From: Trema orientale | Taxonomy: Eukaryota > Streptophyta > Magnoliopsida > Rosales > Cannabaceae | Assembly: GCA_002914845.1 (NCBI GenBank) | Contig: JXTC01000330.1 | Location: 20,371 to 84,370, forward strand | Direction of reading: 5' to 3' | Length of the DNA stretch: 64,000 nt | Shown here: one piece after another, positions 21,271 to 33,052 of the stretch | Numbering within the stretch: position 1 is the first letter of the stretch | How the letters are laid out: every line of letters starts with the position of its first letter | Program-made: the position numbers and the translations under genes | Notes under the pieces: generated by a model | Told to the model about the DNA's origin: nothing | The model's database searches: none | The model's input: the letters and a program-made list of their open reading frames with translations, nothing else

Positions 21271-22285
21271 TTAGGGCTTTGGTTTCATTTTTCATTTTCT
21301 ATTTTCTATTTTTTAAAACAGAAAAATGAAATTTTTTTTTGAAAGTTTGTTTGGCTACTTTGTTTTTGTTTTTTTTTTTTTAAATTGTTATCAAAATTTT
21401 CAAAAAAAAGTGATAACAAAAAATTTCTAATACCTTTATTTTTTTATACAAGTTTCAAAAATTAAAAACATGCATACATTTATACATAAGTGTCTATACA
21501 CATATATGTGTGTACATATACAAATATAAATCTATATGATTTCCTCCCTCATTATTTGCACTTTTTGTTTTTGGAAACAAGTAGGGAAAATAAGTTTGCT
21601 AAACATGTAAAAAACCCTAACCTCTCTCTTTACTTGCATTTCCTCCAAACAAAAAAGCCAGCACCGCCCCACTTGGAGCCGGAGAGGGGTTTTCCCTTCT
21701 CCTTCTCCAGCCTCCTCTCCTCACCCTCTTCCTCCTCCTCTTCTCTGCTTCTTTTTTCTTTTTCTTTTTCAGTTTTAATAAGTCCAGATCTAGATCTGGT
21801 TTATAGCACCACCTTTTGTGTGGATTTTAGTTCGGTTCAGATCTTAAATATGAGATTTATTCTCAGATCTAGATCTGTTTAATGGCCGGTTTTTATTTTG
21901 TTTTCTTTTTCACGGGTATGGATCTCAATTGGTGCTGGCCTCATATAGTCTACCCCGCCAAGAATACAGTTAGGAGCATTCTTGTTATCTTTCTCTTGAA
22001 GAATTAGGGTAGGCCACACATTTGTTCGTAGCTGTGTTTGTGATCTATTTTTTGTCTCCTTTCTTTTAAGGAGTTTGAAATTGTAATCCTATGCTTATAT
22101 TGTAATTTGAAACTTTTGCTTCGATTAATGATATTCCCTTGAGGAGCCCGTTTATATTAAAAAAAAAAAAAGTCTGCCAAACATGTTTCTTGTTTTTAAA
22201 AATTAAAAATTAAAACAAAATTTTCACTTATATTTTTAATTTATTTAAAAGAAAAAACTAGAAATGAATCCAAACAAACCCTTAA
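21271..22285. mobile_element. Possible MITE split by a LINE remnant
   Basis: The left end has AGGGCTTTGGTTTCATTTTTC. The right end, on the other strand, has AAGGGTTTGTTTGGATTCATT. Subterminal blocks are rich in inverted TTTTAAA/AAATGAAA words. If real, the original element was ~450 bp and was later interrupted by the LINE remnant at 21609-22169. Termini and target duplication are not certain. Confidence 0.35.
21609..22169 (+). mobile_element. LINE-like remnant (5' leader joined to 3' tail) with 17-bp target duplication
   Basis: The segment begins with a pyrimidine/GC-rich leader-like part (about 21650-21760) and AGATCTAGATCTG words. It then passes to a tail-like part with TAATGATATTCCCTTGAGG and ends in a run of A (22159-22170). 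The flanks AAGTTTGCTAAACATGT (21592-21608) and AAGTCTGCCAAACATGT (22170-22186) are a 17-bp direct repeat with two mismatches, a target-primed insertion signature. The ORFs of a full LINE are absent, so it is internally deleted or a processed retrocopy of another transcript. The open frame 21490-21882 crosses the insertion border and is not a gene. Confidence 0.55.
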
Positions 22286-22289
22286 CAAT

Positions 22290-22880
22290 TTTGTTAAGTT
22301 GGCTTAATTTATCTAGTATCTACCGCTATAAATGAAATGCAGCGTGTTGATCATCTTGGTCCCATTGTGATTTTCTTTTTTTTTTTTTGAAAGGGGTCCC
22401 ATTGTGAGTTTGACAATAATAAATGATTCAAATTTTAAATACAGTAACAGTACTTCTGTATATACATCCTTGTACTCTCGTTTAATATAAATTTTTTTAT
22501 GCGTTTGTATAACTACATATTCAAAATTTAAATTATAAAAACAAAATATATTTTTAGAAATTGTATACTTTGGATGGTTTCTAGATGTTTGATTCGAATA
22601 ACGGGAAAGCCAAAATTGGATCAATTAACAATTTGGTTGGAGAAGATTCTTTTGCGTGAGGCATGCGGCAGGCTTAGATTATCGTGTGAAATTAATAAAT
22701 GTAACGAAATTGAACACTTGCCAAGTCTTTGAACAGGTTAACCACACATTGCTGCCGATTATGCATAACTATTTGGGGAATTACACCTAGGGGTCTATTA
22801 AATCATTGTGATAAAAAGTGAGACTCATTCATTAATGTTTTTAAAACTAACTTTCATTATCATATCACATATGTAAAATT
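22290..22880. other. AT-rich intergenic DNA, no gene seen
   Basis: No coding, RNA or clearly bounded mobile sequence was recognised. Confidence 0.5.
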
Positions 22881-22889
22881 ACTTGGATA

Positions 22890-23285
22890 CCTTATTTCTT
22901 CAACAAACTTCAAACTACTTTAGCCACTACCGCCGGTCTCGATTCCGATCCGATGGCGGTGCCTTTACTCGACTGAGGTCGAAAAATTTCGACTATGGTC
23001 GAACTTGTTCGGCCGCCTCTTCCTATTGTTCCGATCGTTTTTCAACTAGTGGCCGGAAAATTTCGACACTGGTTGAAATTTTTTGACTGAGATCGAACCA
23101 CCGTTCAACTGTAGTCGAACAATTCGACTAGAGTCGAAGCCACTGGTCGAAATTTTCGACCGGCATTCGACTATAGTCGAGCAATTTCGACCCTAGTCGA
23201 ATATAGTCGGCCGTCTTCCCAGCGCCGCCTTCGTCACTTTTGATTTGTTCGATTTAGTCGAAATTTTTCGACTAGGATTGAGTCA
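22890..23285. repeat. TCGA-rich palindromic word patch
   Basis: About 400 bases contain many copies of short palindromes such as TCGA, TTCGAA-like words and TCGACTATAGTCGA. They are arranged as GACTATGGTCGAAC, CAACTGTAGTCGAAC, GACTAGAGTCGAAG, GGTCGAAATTTTCGACC and TCGACTATAGTCGAGC. The local GC content is higher than in the surroundings. The short open frame 22883-23086 runs through it, but its composition simply mirrors the repeated words. Confidence 0.6.
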
Positions 23286-24247
23286 AAGGTAATTTTAGAA
23301 TTTCGAAATATTCATTAAATGACATGGCAATAAAAGTCCTACTTTTATAAACGGTTTATAAGTTGTCCCTTTTTTCATCACATGTATTAAAAGAGGGCCA
23401 AAATTGATAATCCTTCTTATTATTTTTAAATTAAAAGAAGCTTGTGATTTTTTATTGAAAGAAAAAAGAAGCTTGTGATTCACACTTGCTCTTTCTAATA
23501 CTTAGCTTTAAAGGGTCAAAAACACATGGATGATTACAAATCATTGTTTGCTGTGACATATTAAAATAAAATTTATAAGCAATAATAAGTAATAGTTATG
23601 AGGGACTGAAAATCATCTGTCTTTCTACTTGTCCATCCTATCAAAATATGACTATAAAACCCCACTCAATTTTTTTTATATTAGTAGTGGGACCCACAAA
23701 TTTTTTAAAAACCCATATACTCTCTCTCTTTCTCTTTTTTTTTTTTTTTCCTTTTCTCTCTCTCTCTCTCTCTCCCTCACCCGATCTCTCCCTTTCACTC
23801 TCGATTAAAGCAATGTCGCTGCCACCCATCCGCTGCGCGAGCATCTCCGACCGCTGATGAGCCGAGCCGCTAACCTAGAACTGATTGCTGCCTTGCCAGA
23901 AGCTCACCGTCGTGATTTGGGAGCTGTCGGAGCCGTGTAATGCCCACGAGGATGCAAAGATGGCCGCATCTATTTTTGGTCACTGGCGACAATTCTGGCC
24001 ACTTCAGGCTGTGAAACCGTACTTCCTGAACTCGTCTCGACGGAAGCTTTCTTATAGTATATATATCTTAACTCAAAACTGCTCGGATTAAATTTTACCA
24101 TTATTGATAATTTTAAGCTTTTTAGTTTTAGGAGATGACCTTATAATCCGACTGTTACATCATCAAATAAATGTCATATTTGTGATGTACTCGTAAAAAT
24201 ATGAAAAATGAGATATATATTGACTATATTTGGTGACGGGCACAGAA

Positions 24248-27087
24248 TGTGATGCCCAAGATTCTTACATGCATAATAAGCCAATAATAAACATGTTCAT
24301 ATTGCATAATAGATATATCATGAAACTAGTGTCAATTTTATGGTAAATTACTCATTCTGATTGTTAAATACTTTTGATCTGTATTATTATACTAATGTTT
24401 GTTGAAGTACTCCCATGCAGTGTAAAGGCTCAGTACCCTCAAAGAGAGAGAGCTTGGTGTGTGAAAGGAATAAGAATACATTTATGAATAGTAGTACTAC
24501 ATGCACATGCATTAAAATCATATTTGTTGATAAGTTGGTCAAATAGTAGTTTTTCGGTAAAATACATTTTTCACGCTTTTCGAGACCAAATTCACTGTGT
24601 GTTTAACACGTCTAATCACTTTTATTTAATGTTTAGAACTCATTTCTAGCATTTTCAAAAATGTTAGTTCTAGGTAAGCACGAGGTGGCAATCACTGTAC
24701 TGAAATATGTTTAATTGCACTAAGCTAGCTTAGATTCAGCTTAATCGCGTAATGTCATCTTTGTGCACTCTAATAATTAGGCATTGATGCTTTGTTTACA
24801 TTATTAATTGGAGTCTAATTGACTTATTTTTATGTTTAATGATTGGTTATGGGGCTAGGTTTCACCAAATTACAATAAGATTGGCCATATAGGATCATAA
24901 GTCAAAGTATGACTAGATTTCACTTTCTAAGCTAGGATTCACCAACTTTGGCTAGATTTAGGTGCATAAGATTGTCCAGCAACATGGTGACTATGCTAAG
25001 GGTGTTTTAGAGCTTGACACATGGAAAGTATTGAGCAAAATACCTAAAATACCCCTTAAAACTTAAGTTATGCCATATCTTAGTCATTAAGTATCACTTT
25101 TGGACCAAATCTGGTCATTCTCTTCTCCTTTCTCGTGGTAGAACTCAATTTGGAGCTCTAGAAAGCAAGATAGATCCAAACTAGTCAAGGTAACTCAACT
25201 AGTTCTTCTTCCTAGGTTTTGCTTTCCTATTTCAATTTTCCACTTGATACTACTTAAATAATGATTCTTTTAGGTCCTCTTGATTCCTAAGATCAATTTC
25301 AAAGCCTTGGAAATCAGTTTTGTGGAAGTAGAAGGCAAGAGCTTCAATAAAGGTTCAAACTAGTCAAGGTGAGCTTTTTATGGAATTTAGAATTAGTAAC
25401 TTATTTCTGTTGCTTTAGCTCTTAAATCAAAGCTTTTATTTGATGAATAAAGATCCTAGAAAACCTTATTTATGGCTGGAAACAAAGAATTTAAGTGGAA
25501 GATTAAAGTTAGACTTAAAGCCCTAAAGTGTGCTAGTTATAGATTTAAGTGTTTTCATGTGTGATAGATTATGTTTTTCTATTTGTAATCTGATTTTCTA
25601 AACTTGGAGTGTATATTTTATGGATCCTATTATTTATTTCACTCATTTGGTGGCTGGTTACGATGACATATAAGTGTAAAATTGGTTTTAGGCTTTGTCT
25701 AAACTGAAAGGAATCTAAGTGCACCTAGGTTGTTCTAAATGATCCTCTTTGAGTTACATATGTGAGAATTGGCTTATTAGTTATTATTGCAGGTCTTAAA
25801 CCATGATTTTAATCATGTGGGAATGTCCTAGAATTAGAGGAGATGCTGTCCAAATATTTTTAAAACCAAATGGTACCATTTAAAAGTAATTGGACTAGTT
25901 TTTATGAAGGTAGGTGACATTTTGGTTCATTTTGAGATTAGGCTTCCTTATTTTGTGAAAGTTCTGATTTTAGTCTTATGGTTGTTTTCTTTAAGCATTT
26001 TACATTGTAGTAATCATCTTAGTAATAAAATTAATATCAGGTCTTCCCCACACATCTTGCCACAGAGGATACTGACCCTTTTCACTATCTTTTCTACCGG
26101 ACACAAGGTAAGTAAAGACTTATTTTAACTGCATCACAAGAACAGTAGTAGATATAAGATGTTTTCTTACATGCTTATGTGTATTATTTCAATTATATGT
26201 TATTTATATTAGTGTTGTAAAGTTTACTGAAACATAAACATGACATGATCATTTAAGCATGATTTTCAAGAAAGAGAAGTTTTCCACGCATTGGATTCAA
26301 AGTAGTACCATTGTACTGATTTTACGAGATATATTTTAAGTACAGTGTTTAGTCTGTTTGTGTTGGGTAAGTATAGTTTGCACATGTATCCTTTCCACAT
26401 AAGTAGGCACGGCTTACCGACTGCTGGGACTGAGCATTGTACTCTGAGATTTGTTAGGTGCATTACCTAATCGGTCTGCGTTGGGTAGGTATGGTTCGCA
26501 TTAGCCATGTGTTTCCTTCCCGCATAGGTGGGCACGACCTAGTGACTGCCGTGACTTTGTAATGTACTCAAGGGCCCTATAAAGAAATATTTTCTAAGAA
26601 AAGTGCATCAAAATGAAAAGTTATGAAAGAAAGAGTACAATGAGAATTTCAGTAAAGTTTATGCATGAAACACATTCACGAGCATACATGATGTTTACTT
26701 GCTGAGCATTAGCTCATTTAGTTCCTGTGATGCAGATGAGGAGATATATGATGTATAGAGTTGCTAGTTGGCTAGCACGCTTTCTCGTCGCCATGATTAT
26801 ACAGATGTAGATGAGCTTGACCTGTGAGCAATGTTTTCTTTGTATTTTGATATTTTGTGTATTGTAAATATAACTATTGATAGCAAGATAAACTGATAAG
26901 AACTTTTTGATTGTACATTTTGTAAAGAGACTTTCAGGCAGTAATGCCTCGCAGTAGTTTTGTCTAAAAGTTTTAGAAAGTTCAAATTTGCCCATTTTTT
27001 TATAAAACTAAATATATGATTTAAGAAAGAGTAATACTTACTAGTTTGACTGTATATGATAATATGGTTAAGCTAGGGGGCGTTACA
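24248..27087 (-). mobile_element. Solo LTR, 2.84 kb, gypsy type, 5-bp target duplication CAGAA
   Basis: On the minus strand it begins TGTAACGCCCCCTAGC and ends in CA (TG on the + strand at 24248). The pentamer CAGAA flanks it at 24243-24247 and 27088-27092. It shares layout with the LTR at 29620-31975, including a GAGCTAATGCTCAGC block and an ACTAGTCAAGG block, but is only distantly similar. No gag-pol sequence adjoins it, so it is a solo LTR, presumably left by recombination between two LTRs. Confidence 0.75.
26348..26575 (-). repeat. Two ~120-bp tandem units inside the solo LTR
   Basis: GTCTGTTTGTGTTGGGTAAG near 26350 recurs as GGTCTGCGTTGGGTAGG near 26471. Each is followed by a CACATAAGTAGGCACGGC/CGCATAGGTGGGCACGAC block and a CTGCTGGGACT/CTGCCGTGACT block. 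Short tandem repeats within long plant LTRs are common. Confidence 0.7.
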
Positions 27088-27393
27088 CAGAAAACGAGAT
27101 TGGGCGGGACCGATTTTGTCTCGTTTTACATGCTACGGGGTTGGGTTTCGGCTCGAGCCCAACTTGGATAAGTCATATATCTAACCTAGCTAATTTGGGT
27201 GCTAGGAATTCAGTGGTGAGGTCTGTTTCTCGATCTGAGACTTTGTTCGAAAAATGATATTTCAAAGCGAGCGATCGAGTGTTCGAAAATGACTCCCAAC
27301 CTCTGAATGATCTCCAAACGACACCAAATACACTCCATTACATCATAGCTTAGTCTAGTCACTCGTTTGAGGTAGGGATTCGATTACTTGATT

Positions 27394-27464
27394 CTAAAAT
27401 TAGTTTAATTGTGAATTTACATATTTATTCAAAATATATAAATTCACAATTAAACTAATTTTAG
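27394..27464. repeat. Perfect 26-bp inverted repeat with a 19-base loop
   Basis: The arm CTAAAATTAGTTTAATTGTG plus AATTTA (27394-27419) is followed, after CATATTTATTCAAAATATA, by its exact reverse complement (27439-27464). It would fold into a long AT-rich hairpin. It lies in the right half of the interrupted minus-strand LTR and has no counterpart in the related LTRs, so it is probably a later small insertion or inverted duplication. Confidence 0.9.
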
Positions 27465-27876
27465 AAATGTGAAATGTTTTGTAAAAATGTGTTTACACAT
27501 TGTTTTGAGATGATTTGATATTTAAACTGCCTGGGAGGCAAGTCACACTGGTTGGCGTACTATATATCTTGTCTTGAAACTGTTTTATGCAGGAATTAGA
27601 TTTTATGGGTTTTGCTAAAAATGACTATTATACTGCCAAAATTTCTGGAAAATACATATGAATTGAGAATATAGTTTTGTGAACTAAACTTGATTTGGTT
27701 GTATGGTCTGTTTTGTGGTTCTATGAAAAATGGTACTTATTCTGATTTATATCATTCATATAGTACTATGATACATATTCACCTCACGCGGTCGATAGAA
27801 TCACGGTGTTCCATTAAGAATACTAGAATCGCGGTATTTCAACAAAACACTGGAAGATGAAAAGAGAAAGAAAAGG

Positions 27877-27918
27877 GAAAAAGAAAAAGAAAAAGAAAAA
27901 GAAAAAGAAAAAGAAAAC
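27877..27918 (+). repeat. (GAAAAA)n microsatellite
   Basis: Seven consecutive A5G hexamers, preceded by imperfect A/G-rich units from about 27858. Confidence 0.9.
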
Positions 27919-28629
27919 TAACGGTCATCAAATAGATGACTGGAACCCACATATGTCATGAGCATTAGACATTACGGAATTAAGTGATATTTAGTACATT
28001 TGTGAAGGCTTGAATAATATATACTGGTTTGAGATGATGTTTTACAATGGTTTGGAATGTTTGAACCTTTGGAAAAGAAATTTAATTGGATTTCTATAAA
28101 ACTGTTTAAATGTTTCACTGACCATGTAGGAACTTAGAAATAAGTATTTTTATATTGGTTAAAAACCTATAATTAAATCTCTACTGAGGATTCACATGCT
28201 TGCCCCTACTTTCTCCTACTTTCAGGTGTTGAATTATTTATGGTAATTATCCTGGTGGCTTGATAAGCATGTTTGGCAAATGCTTGCAGTTCATACCTCT
28301 TCCTTGGTTGGTTCCTACTTTATGTCTCTTTTTTTTTTTTTCCTATGTCAAATTGTTTAGCCATGATTATTTACTAAAGGGATGTATGAGGATGGTTTTG
28401 TTAATAAATTGAGTACTTGGAACTATAAATAGTTTTATGTAATCTATTTTAGACATTGAACTAAAGATTTCAAGTGAACTCATTTTATCAAAATTTATGA
28501 TTCGTTAATAAATTTCCAAATGAGTCAACTAGAATTCATCTTAAATTTGAATGGATGTTTTATTGAGTAATTTAAACTAATAAAATGTTTCTTGGCTATG
28601 AAATTTATAATATTTTGAGGACTGAAATG

Positions 28630-29354
28630 TGTTAGGATTTATGCTCTAAAAGCATGTATGTTTTGAATATTTGTTGAATTAATAAAATGATATTTTTCTA
28701 TTTGAATTTGTGCATAATTTGTATGTATTTAAATATCAAAAAATTCCTAGTTTATTTATGTGATCATGAATTTAGTATATAAGTGTTATACTCGTGAGGG
28801 TTAAATTTATGGATAATAAATTAAATATAGTCCATAATAATTAATTAAAGTTTGAGATCTTTAATTAAATATTATTAGTACGGTCCATTAATATTAAGAA
28901 TATAATAGTCTTATTCGGACTATTAATGTGTTGACATCACAATGGAGGTACTTTATATAATTCGATTATATAGGACTGGACCAGACATTATTTGAATCTC
29001 ACATAAATTCCGTTAACTGTTAAGAGTTCAAATAATATCGCTAGATGATCATATGTAAATCAATCTTAATCCTGATTAATTATAGACTCCTATTTATAAT
29101 ATTATGTTCTTTAACATACTTGTTAAAGGTTTGTTTCCTAAACAGATCAAAATACTTATATCTTGGGAGCATGATGAGATGAGTAGCTGAGAATATAGCT
29201 TACAGATATGGAATCCGTTCCTTCCATTAGGAAGCTAGAAAGATGATTCCCTTATGTATTGATTCAGAACTTGAACAGTTTGAGTACTTAATTTATAATA
29301 GATTTATAAATTAATTGTTCATTGGAGAATCAATAGTACATAAGGATAAACCAA
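28630..29354 (+). mobile_element. Ty1/copia LTR, 5' part (first copy)
   Basis: Starts with the copia-type terminus TGTTAGGATTTATGCTC. The block from 28970 (GACCAGACATTATTTGAA) to about 29345 recurs at 29573-29619 joined to 31981-32300, showing that two LTR copies lie in direct orientation. This copy is cut short where a pol fragment begins. Confidence 0.7.
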
Positions 29355-29580
29355 GAAACGAAATTCATGTATTCCAATTTTGTCTGGGAACTTGTAGATC
29401 CACCTGAAGATGTCAGGTCCATTGGATATAAATGGATCTATAAGAGAAAAAGAGGTGCAGATGGAAAAGTTGAAACGTTCAAGGCTAGGTTAGTGGCAAA
29501 GAATTATACCCAAAAGAAGGGAGTTGATTATGAAGAGACTTTCTCACTAGTGGCCATGCTTAAATCCATACTTGGACCAG
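29355..29580 (+). pseudogene. Copia reverse transcriptase (RVT_2) N-terminal fragment
   Basis: About 68 residues of the copia reverse transcriptase start: a W-E-L-V-D-P-P motif, then [28 protein letters not shown] and [12 protein letters not shown]. This is the well-conserved opening of the RVT_2 domain. It lacks the rest of pol (no YVDD box) and is joined directly to LTR sequence on both sides, so it is a leftover of a heavily deleted element. A few substitutions are visible (SLVAM where SPVAM/PVVR is usual). Function is lost. Confidence 0.85.
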
Positions 29581-29619
29581 ACATTATTTGAATATCATAT
29601 AAATTCCGTTAACTGTTGA

Positions 29620-31975
29620 TGTCACGACCCAAACCCCAGGCCAGTGGTGGAATGAGAATTTCAGAAGTGGAAATTCATAAGTTATTTTAGAAAATTATAA
29701 AATCTCCAATTTTTCAAAAAAACGACAACTTCTGTAAAAGATTATAAAAATAATCTAGATTGTAAATTCCTACGGTTTGTGATCACTACTAGATATAGAC
29801 TGTAATAATATTCATAAAACGTACTTATGCATCACTATCATCATCACAAGGAGGCATAATAGGTTATACAGACTAAATCCAAAGTACGAGTCTTAAAGTA
29901 TTATTACAAATCCAAAATGAGAGTTAATAAGTAGTTACCAACTACTAAACTAGTAATAACTTCCTCTCCTAATCACTCTACTCTGGAGTTGCCTAAGTCA
30001 CACTGCACATTACCTGATAGGGGAAAAGATAAGGGGTGAGCATTCACATGCTCAGTAGGAATTCAATTATGTTTTTGGTATAGATGCAACTTTTCAAACC
30101 TGCATGGTTAGTACCTTTCCAAAATCCGTTTACAAATCAAGTTTGCAAACTAATCAAGGTCAAAAGTAATCATGTAGTCAAAACCAAATCAAAGTCACAA
30201 TATTGTATATATCATAAATCAACCAAGTATATATATGAGCTCTCATCCTCCTATCACGATCCTGTAATACCTCTTTAGCAGAGGTACCCAATATCCTGAT
30301 ACTACCCAGAGGTGTGTCAGCAAATCCTGCGCAGGGGCCTAGGTCTCTTACCTAGCGCTGCAGTAACTCGCCAGTGATCTAAATACCATGATGCTAAAAT
30401 AGAACTCAAGTGTGTGATCTTATGATAGGTACAACATTTCATAGAGTATGTAATAACCATGCATAAATTATATCAAGAAAACCATGCTTAAAAACTCATT
30501 TGGTATTATTTTGGGATTTATAAAAAATCGGGGAATATAACGACTGTATGTTCTTAAAATCCAAAATTTTAAACCTGCATAAAAATCATACAATCCAATC
30601 CAGAACAATCTAATATATCTCAACAGTTCACTAGTTTACCAAAGATCCAATCAAATCATTTAAATCCATGAAAATCGACAATTTCAAGTAATAGGTCATA
30701 ATGCACATTTTAAAACAAAATAAGTATAAAACTTAGTAATGGAACCCCTACCTCGCCTTGATAGCTATGCTAAGCTATCGGCTCCCGTAGATTATCCCAT
30801 TAGCTACCCGGTCGCTCGAATGGTCGTTTTGGGATCCCATAAGTTCACTTTGAGGGGTGACTTTCTAAACAAAGCCTCAAATTGAGAAACAGATATCACC
30901 AATAAATTCCTAGCACCTAAAAAAGCTAGGTTAGACATATAATTAGATTAATTTGGGCCCTGGACTGAAGCCCGGCCTGTGGCATGCAAAACGAGGCAAA
31001 ATCCTAAGCCTCGCATCTCAGATTTCGTGCCACTTCGAAATCTATTGATGTTATACTAAAATTCGTCTCTTGATCTTACTTAGTTCAATTTTGATGTCCA
31101 ATTTCAGTTCCGAGGCCCCTAACTTAAATTTGGGCTTTAATATGAACTAATTTAAGAGTTACAAAAATATCACTTTCTGAAAATATTTGGATAAATGCCA
31201 CTAATTTTAGATATGATTTTCTCTCAATCTACCCATCCATTCTCCACAAAATCATCACCCACTCTCTTATCTTAAACCATATATTCATCCTATAACGTTT
31301 CATGAGCAATAGTTGGACTTTACAAAAATATTTACACAAATGCTATATTTCGTTACAAAAGTGATGTAAATAACTTTAAAAGTTCACTGGAGTTAGCTCG
31401 CCGGACTTGGGGTGGTGGTGAGGGTTCAGGAACGGATGGGGAGAACGTGGGCTTGCGGCTGTGGGGTTCCTCGGTTGTGAACGACGGCTAGAGTGCCGAA
31501 AATGGCCACGAGTGGTTGCGGCTCGCGCGCGTGGGCTGCACGACGGTGGCCGGAGGGAGGCCGCGTGGCTTCGTCCAGTGTCGGGGAGGTGGGTGGTCGG
31601 AGCTCCAGCATTGATTCAGCTCTGGCGGCTGGCGTTTGGGAGGAAGAAAGGAAGAGAGATGGAGCGATGAGGGAGAGGACATGAGTGATAAAGAGAAGGG
31701 GGAAATTTTAGGGATTAGGTCTAATTTGGGGGAAATGTGACATTTGTCCTTAATGGGCTGGGCAAATGGCTTTTTAAAATTGTATAATTGCCCAAGTTTC
31801 AAATTTTCTTTTCATTTAAGTCCTCAAAAATTTGAATTTCACCCCAACTTCAAAAATTTGTTTCATTTTGATTCCTCTGTCAATTTTAAATACAATTCTA
31901 GCCAATTTAATAAATTTTAAACTCCCAATTTATGAAAAGACCAAAACACCCTTACTAAAAATTAAAGTTTTTACA
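29620..31975 (+). mobile_element. Solo LTR, 2.36 kb, gypsy type, 5-bp target duplication GTTGA
   Basis: Starts TGTCACGACCCAAACCCC and ends AAGTTTTTACA. GTTGA is duplicated at 29615-29619 and 31976-31980, and the flanks rejoin to give intact copia LTR sequence. Internal features include a GAGCATTCACATGCTCAG block, a repeat-rich part near 30260-30370, and a GC-rich part with long antiparallel open frames (31426-31802). The latter is part of the LTR and not a gene. No gag-pol is attached. Confidence 0.85.
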
Positions 31976-32687
31976 GTTGAGAGTTCAAATTATGTTGCTA
32001 GATGATCATATGTAATTCAATCTTAATCCTGAGTAGTTATAAGCTCCTATTTATAACATTATGTTCTTTAACATACTTATTAAAGGTTTATTTCCTAAAC
32101 ATAACAAAATACTTGTATCTTGGGAGCATGATGAGATGAGTAGTTGAATACAGATATAGAATCCATTCCTTCTATTAGGACTCTAGAAAGATGATTCTCT
32201 TGTGTATTGATTTAGGACTTGAACAGTTTGAGTACTCAATTTATAATAGGTTTATAAATTAATTGTTCATTGGAGAATCAATGGTATACAAGGATAAAGA
32301 TGTAATTAGAGAGGTAAATGGAACATGATATAGCTCCAATTATGAATTGTCTATGGAGGATTGAACTACATATAATGATTAAATCGATAGACTGCTCGTT
32401 GTTTTCCGAGTAAATTAATTCTGTAACTTCAAGAGTGTAATTCTAGATTTTTAGTGGAGTAATATTAGGATTAATAAATTAGACAAATTAGTTAAAGGGT
32501 TTAATTAATTGTTATAATTTATTGGAGCTTGAATTGTAGGTCCATAGGTCCCCAATTCCACCTCTTACAAATACTGTACTAGATATTACATTACTTCTCT
32601 TACTGCACAATTTGTCTAGATAAATAGTTTATCTATATGTAATTAGTACTTGTTATTAATTAATTATTTAATTTTGAATTTAAAAAT

Positions 32688-33052
32688 GGGATAACTGCAA
32701 AAAAATACCCTGAAGTTTGGATGTTCTGTAATTTAAATCCTGAAGTTTGGACTCTGCAAAATAATACCCCGAGATTACGAATTTCTGATTATTAATACCC
32801 TGAATTAATTTTTTGAATAATTTTAACTGATAGAGTACAATAATATTCTCAAAATTAAGATAAATAATATGAATTAATCTAGTTTTAATAAAAGATATTA
32901 CTGTTTTTTCATTCCTAAAATTAGTCAGAAAATCTATCTAGGTATTAATTTTCAGATTTTCTTAATCTCAGGGTATTATTTTGTAAAGTCCAAACTTCAG
33001 AGTTTAAATTGCAGAACACCCAAACTTCAGGATATTTTTCTGCAATTATCTC
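32688..33052. mobile_element. MULE-type MITE inside the copia LTR
   Basis: Inverted repeats of about 110 bases: the left reads GGGATAACTGCAAAAAAATA, CTGAAGTTTGGATGTTCTG; the right, on the other strand, reads GAGATAATTGCAG, CTGAAGTTTGGGTGTTCTG. Flanks TTTAAAAAT (32679-32687) and TTTAAATAT (33053-33061) are a 9-bp target duplication with one mismatch. Same family as 20208-20574. Confidence 0.8.

Larger units (their letters stand above)
23550..28629 (-). mobile_element. Ty3/gypsy-type LTR on the minus strand, interrupted by a nested solo LTR
   Basis: Two separated parts, about 23550-24247 and 27088-28629, align in the same order with the reverse complement of the solo LTR at 29620-31975. The first part holds the CT-rich then GC-rich block with CCACGAGGATG and GGCCACTTCAGG. 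The second holds TTTTGTCTCGTTTTACATGC, ATATCTAACCTAGCT, GGTGCTAGGAATT, and near 28190 ATTCACATGCTTGCCCCTA, the counterpart of the GAGCATTCACATGCTC block. The solo LTR at 24248-27087 sits in between. The right end is lost at or before the copia border at 28630, and the left end is approximate. No internal coding region was found. Confidence 0.55.

Noticed and set aside
21490-21882. 130-codon open frame as a gene
   Set aside because: It crosses the border of a retrocopy with target duplication and encodes a low-complexity Ser/Phe/Pro-rich string.
23641-23857. Leu/Phe-rich and Arg/Glu-rich open frames on opposite strands
   Set aside because: Both come from a CT/GA microsatellite within LTR-like sequence.
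31426-31802. Overlapping Arg/Pro-rich open frames on both strands as a gene
   Set aside because: They lie in the GC-rich part of a solo LTR with TG...CA ends and a target duplication; open frames on both strands reflect base composition.
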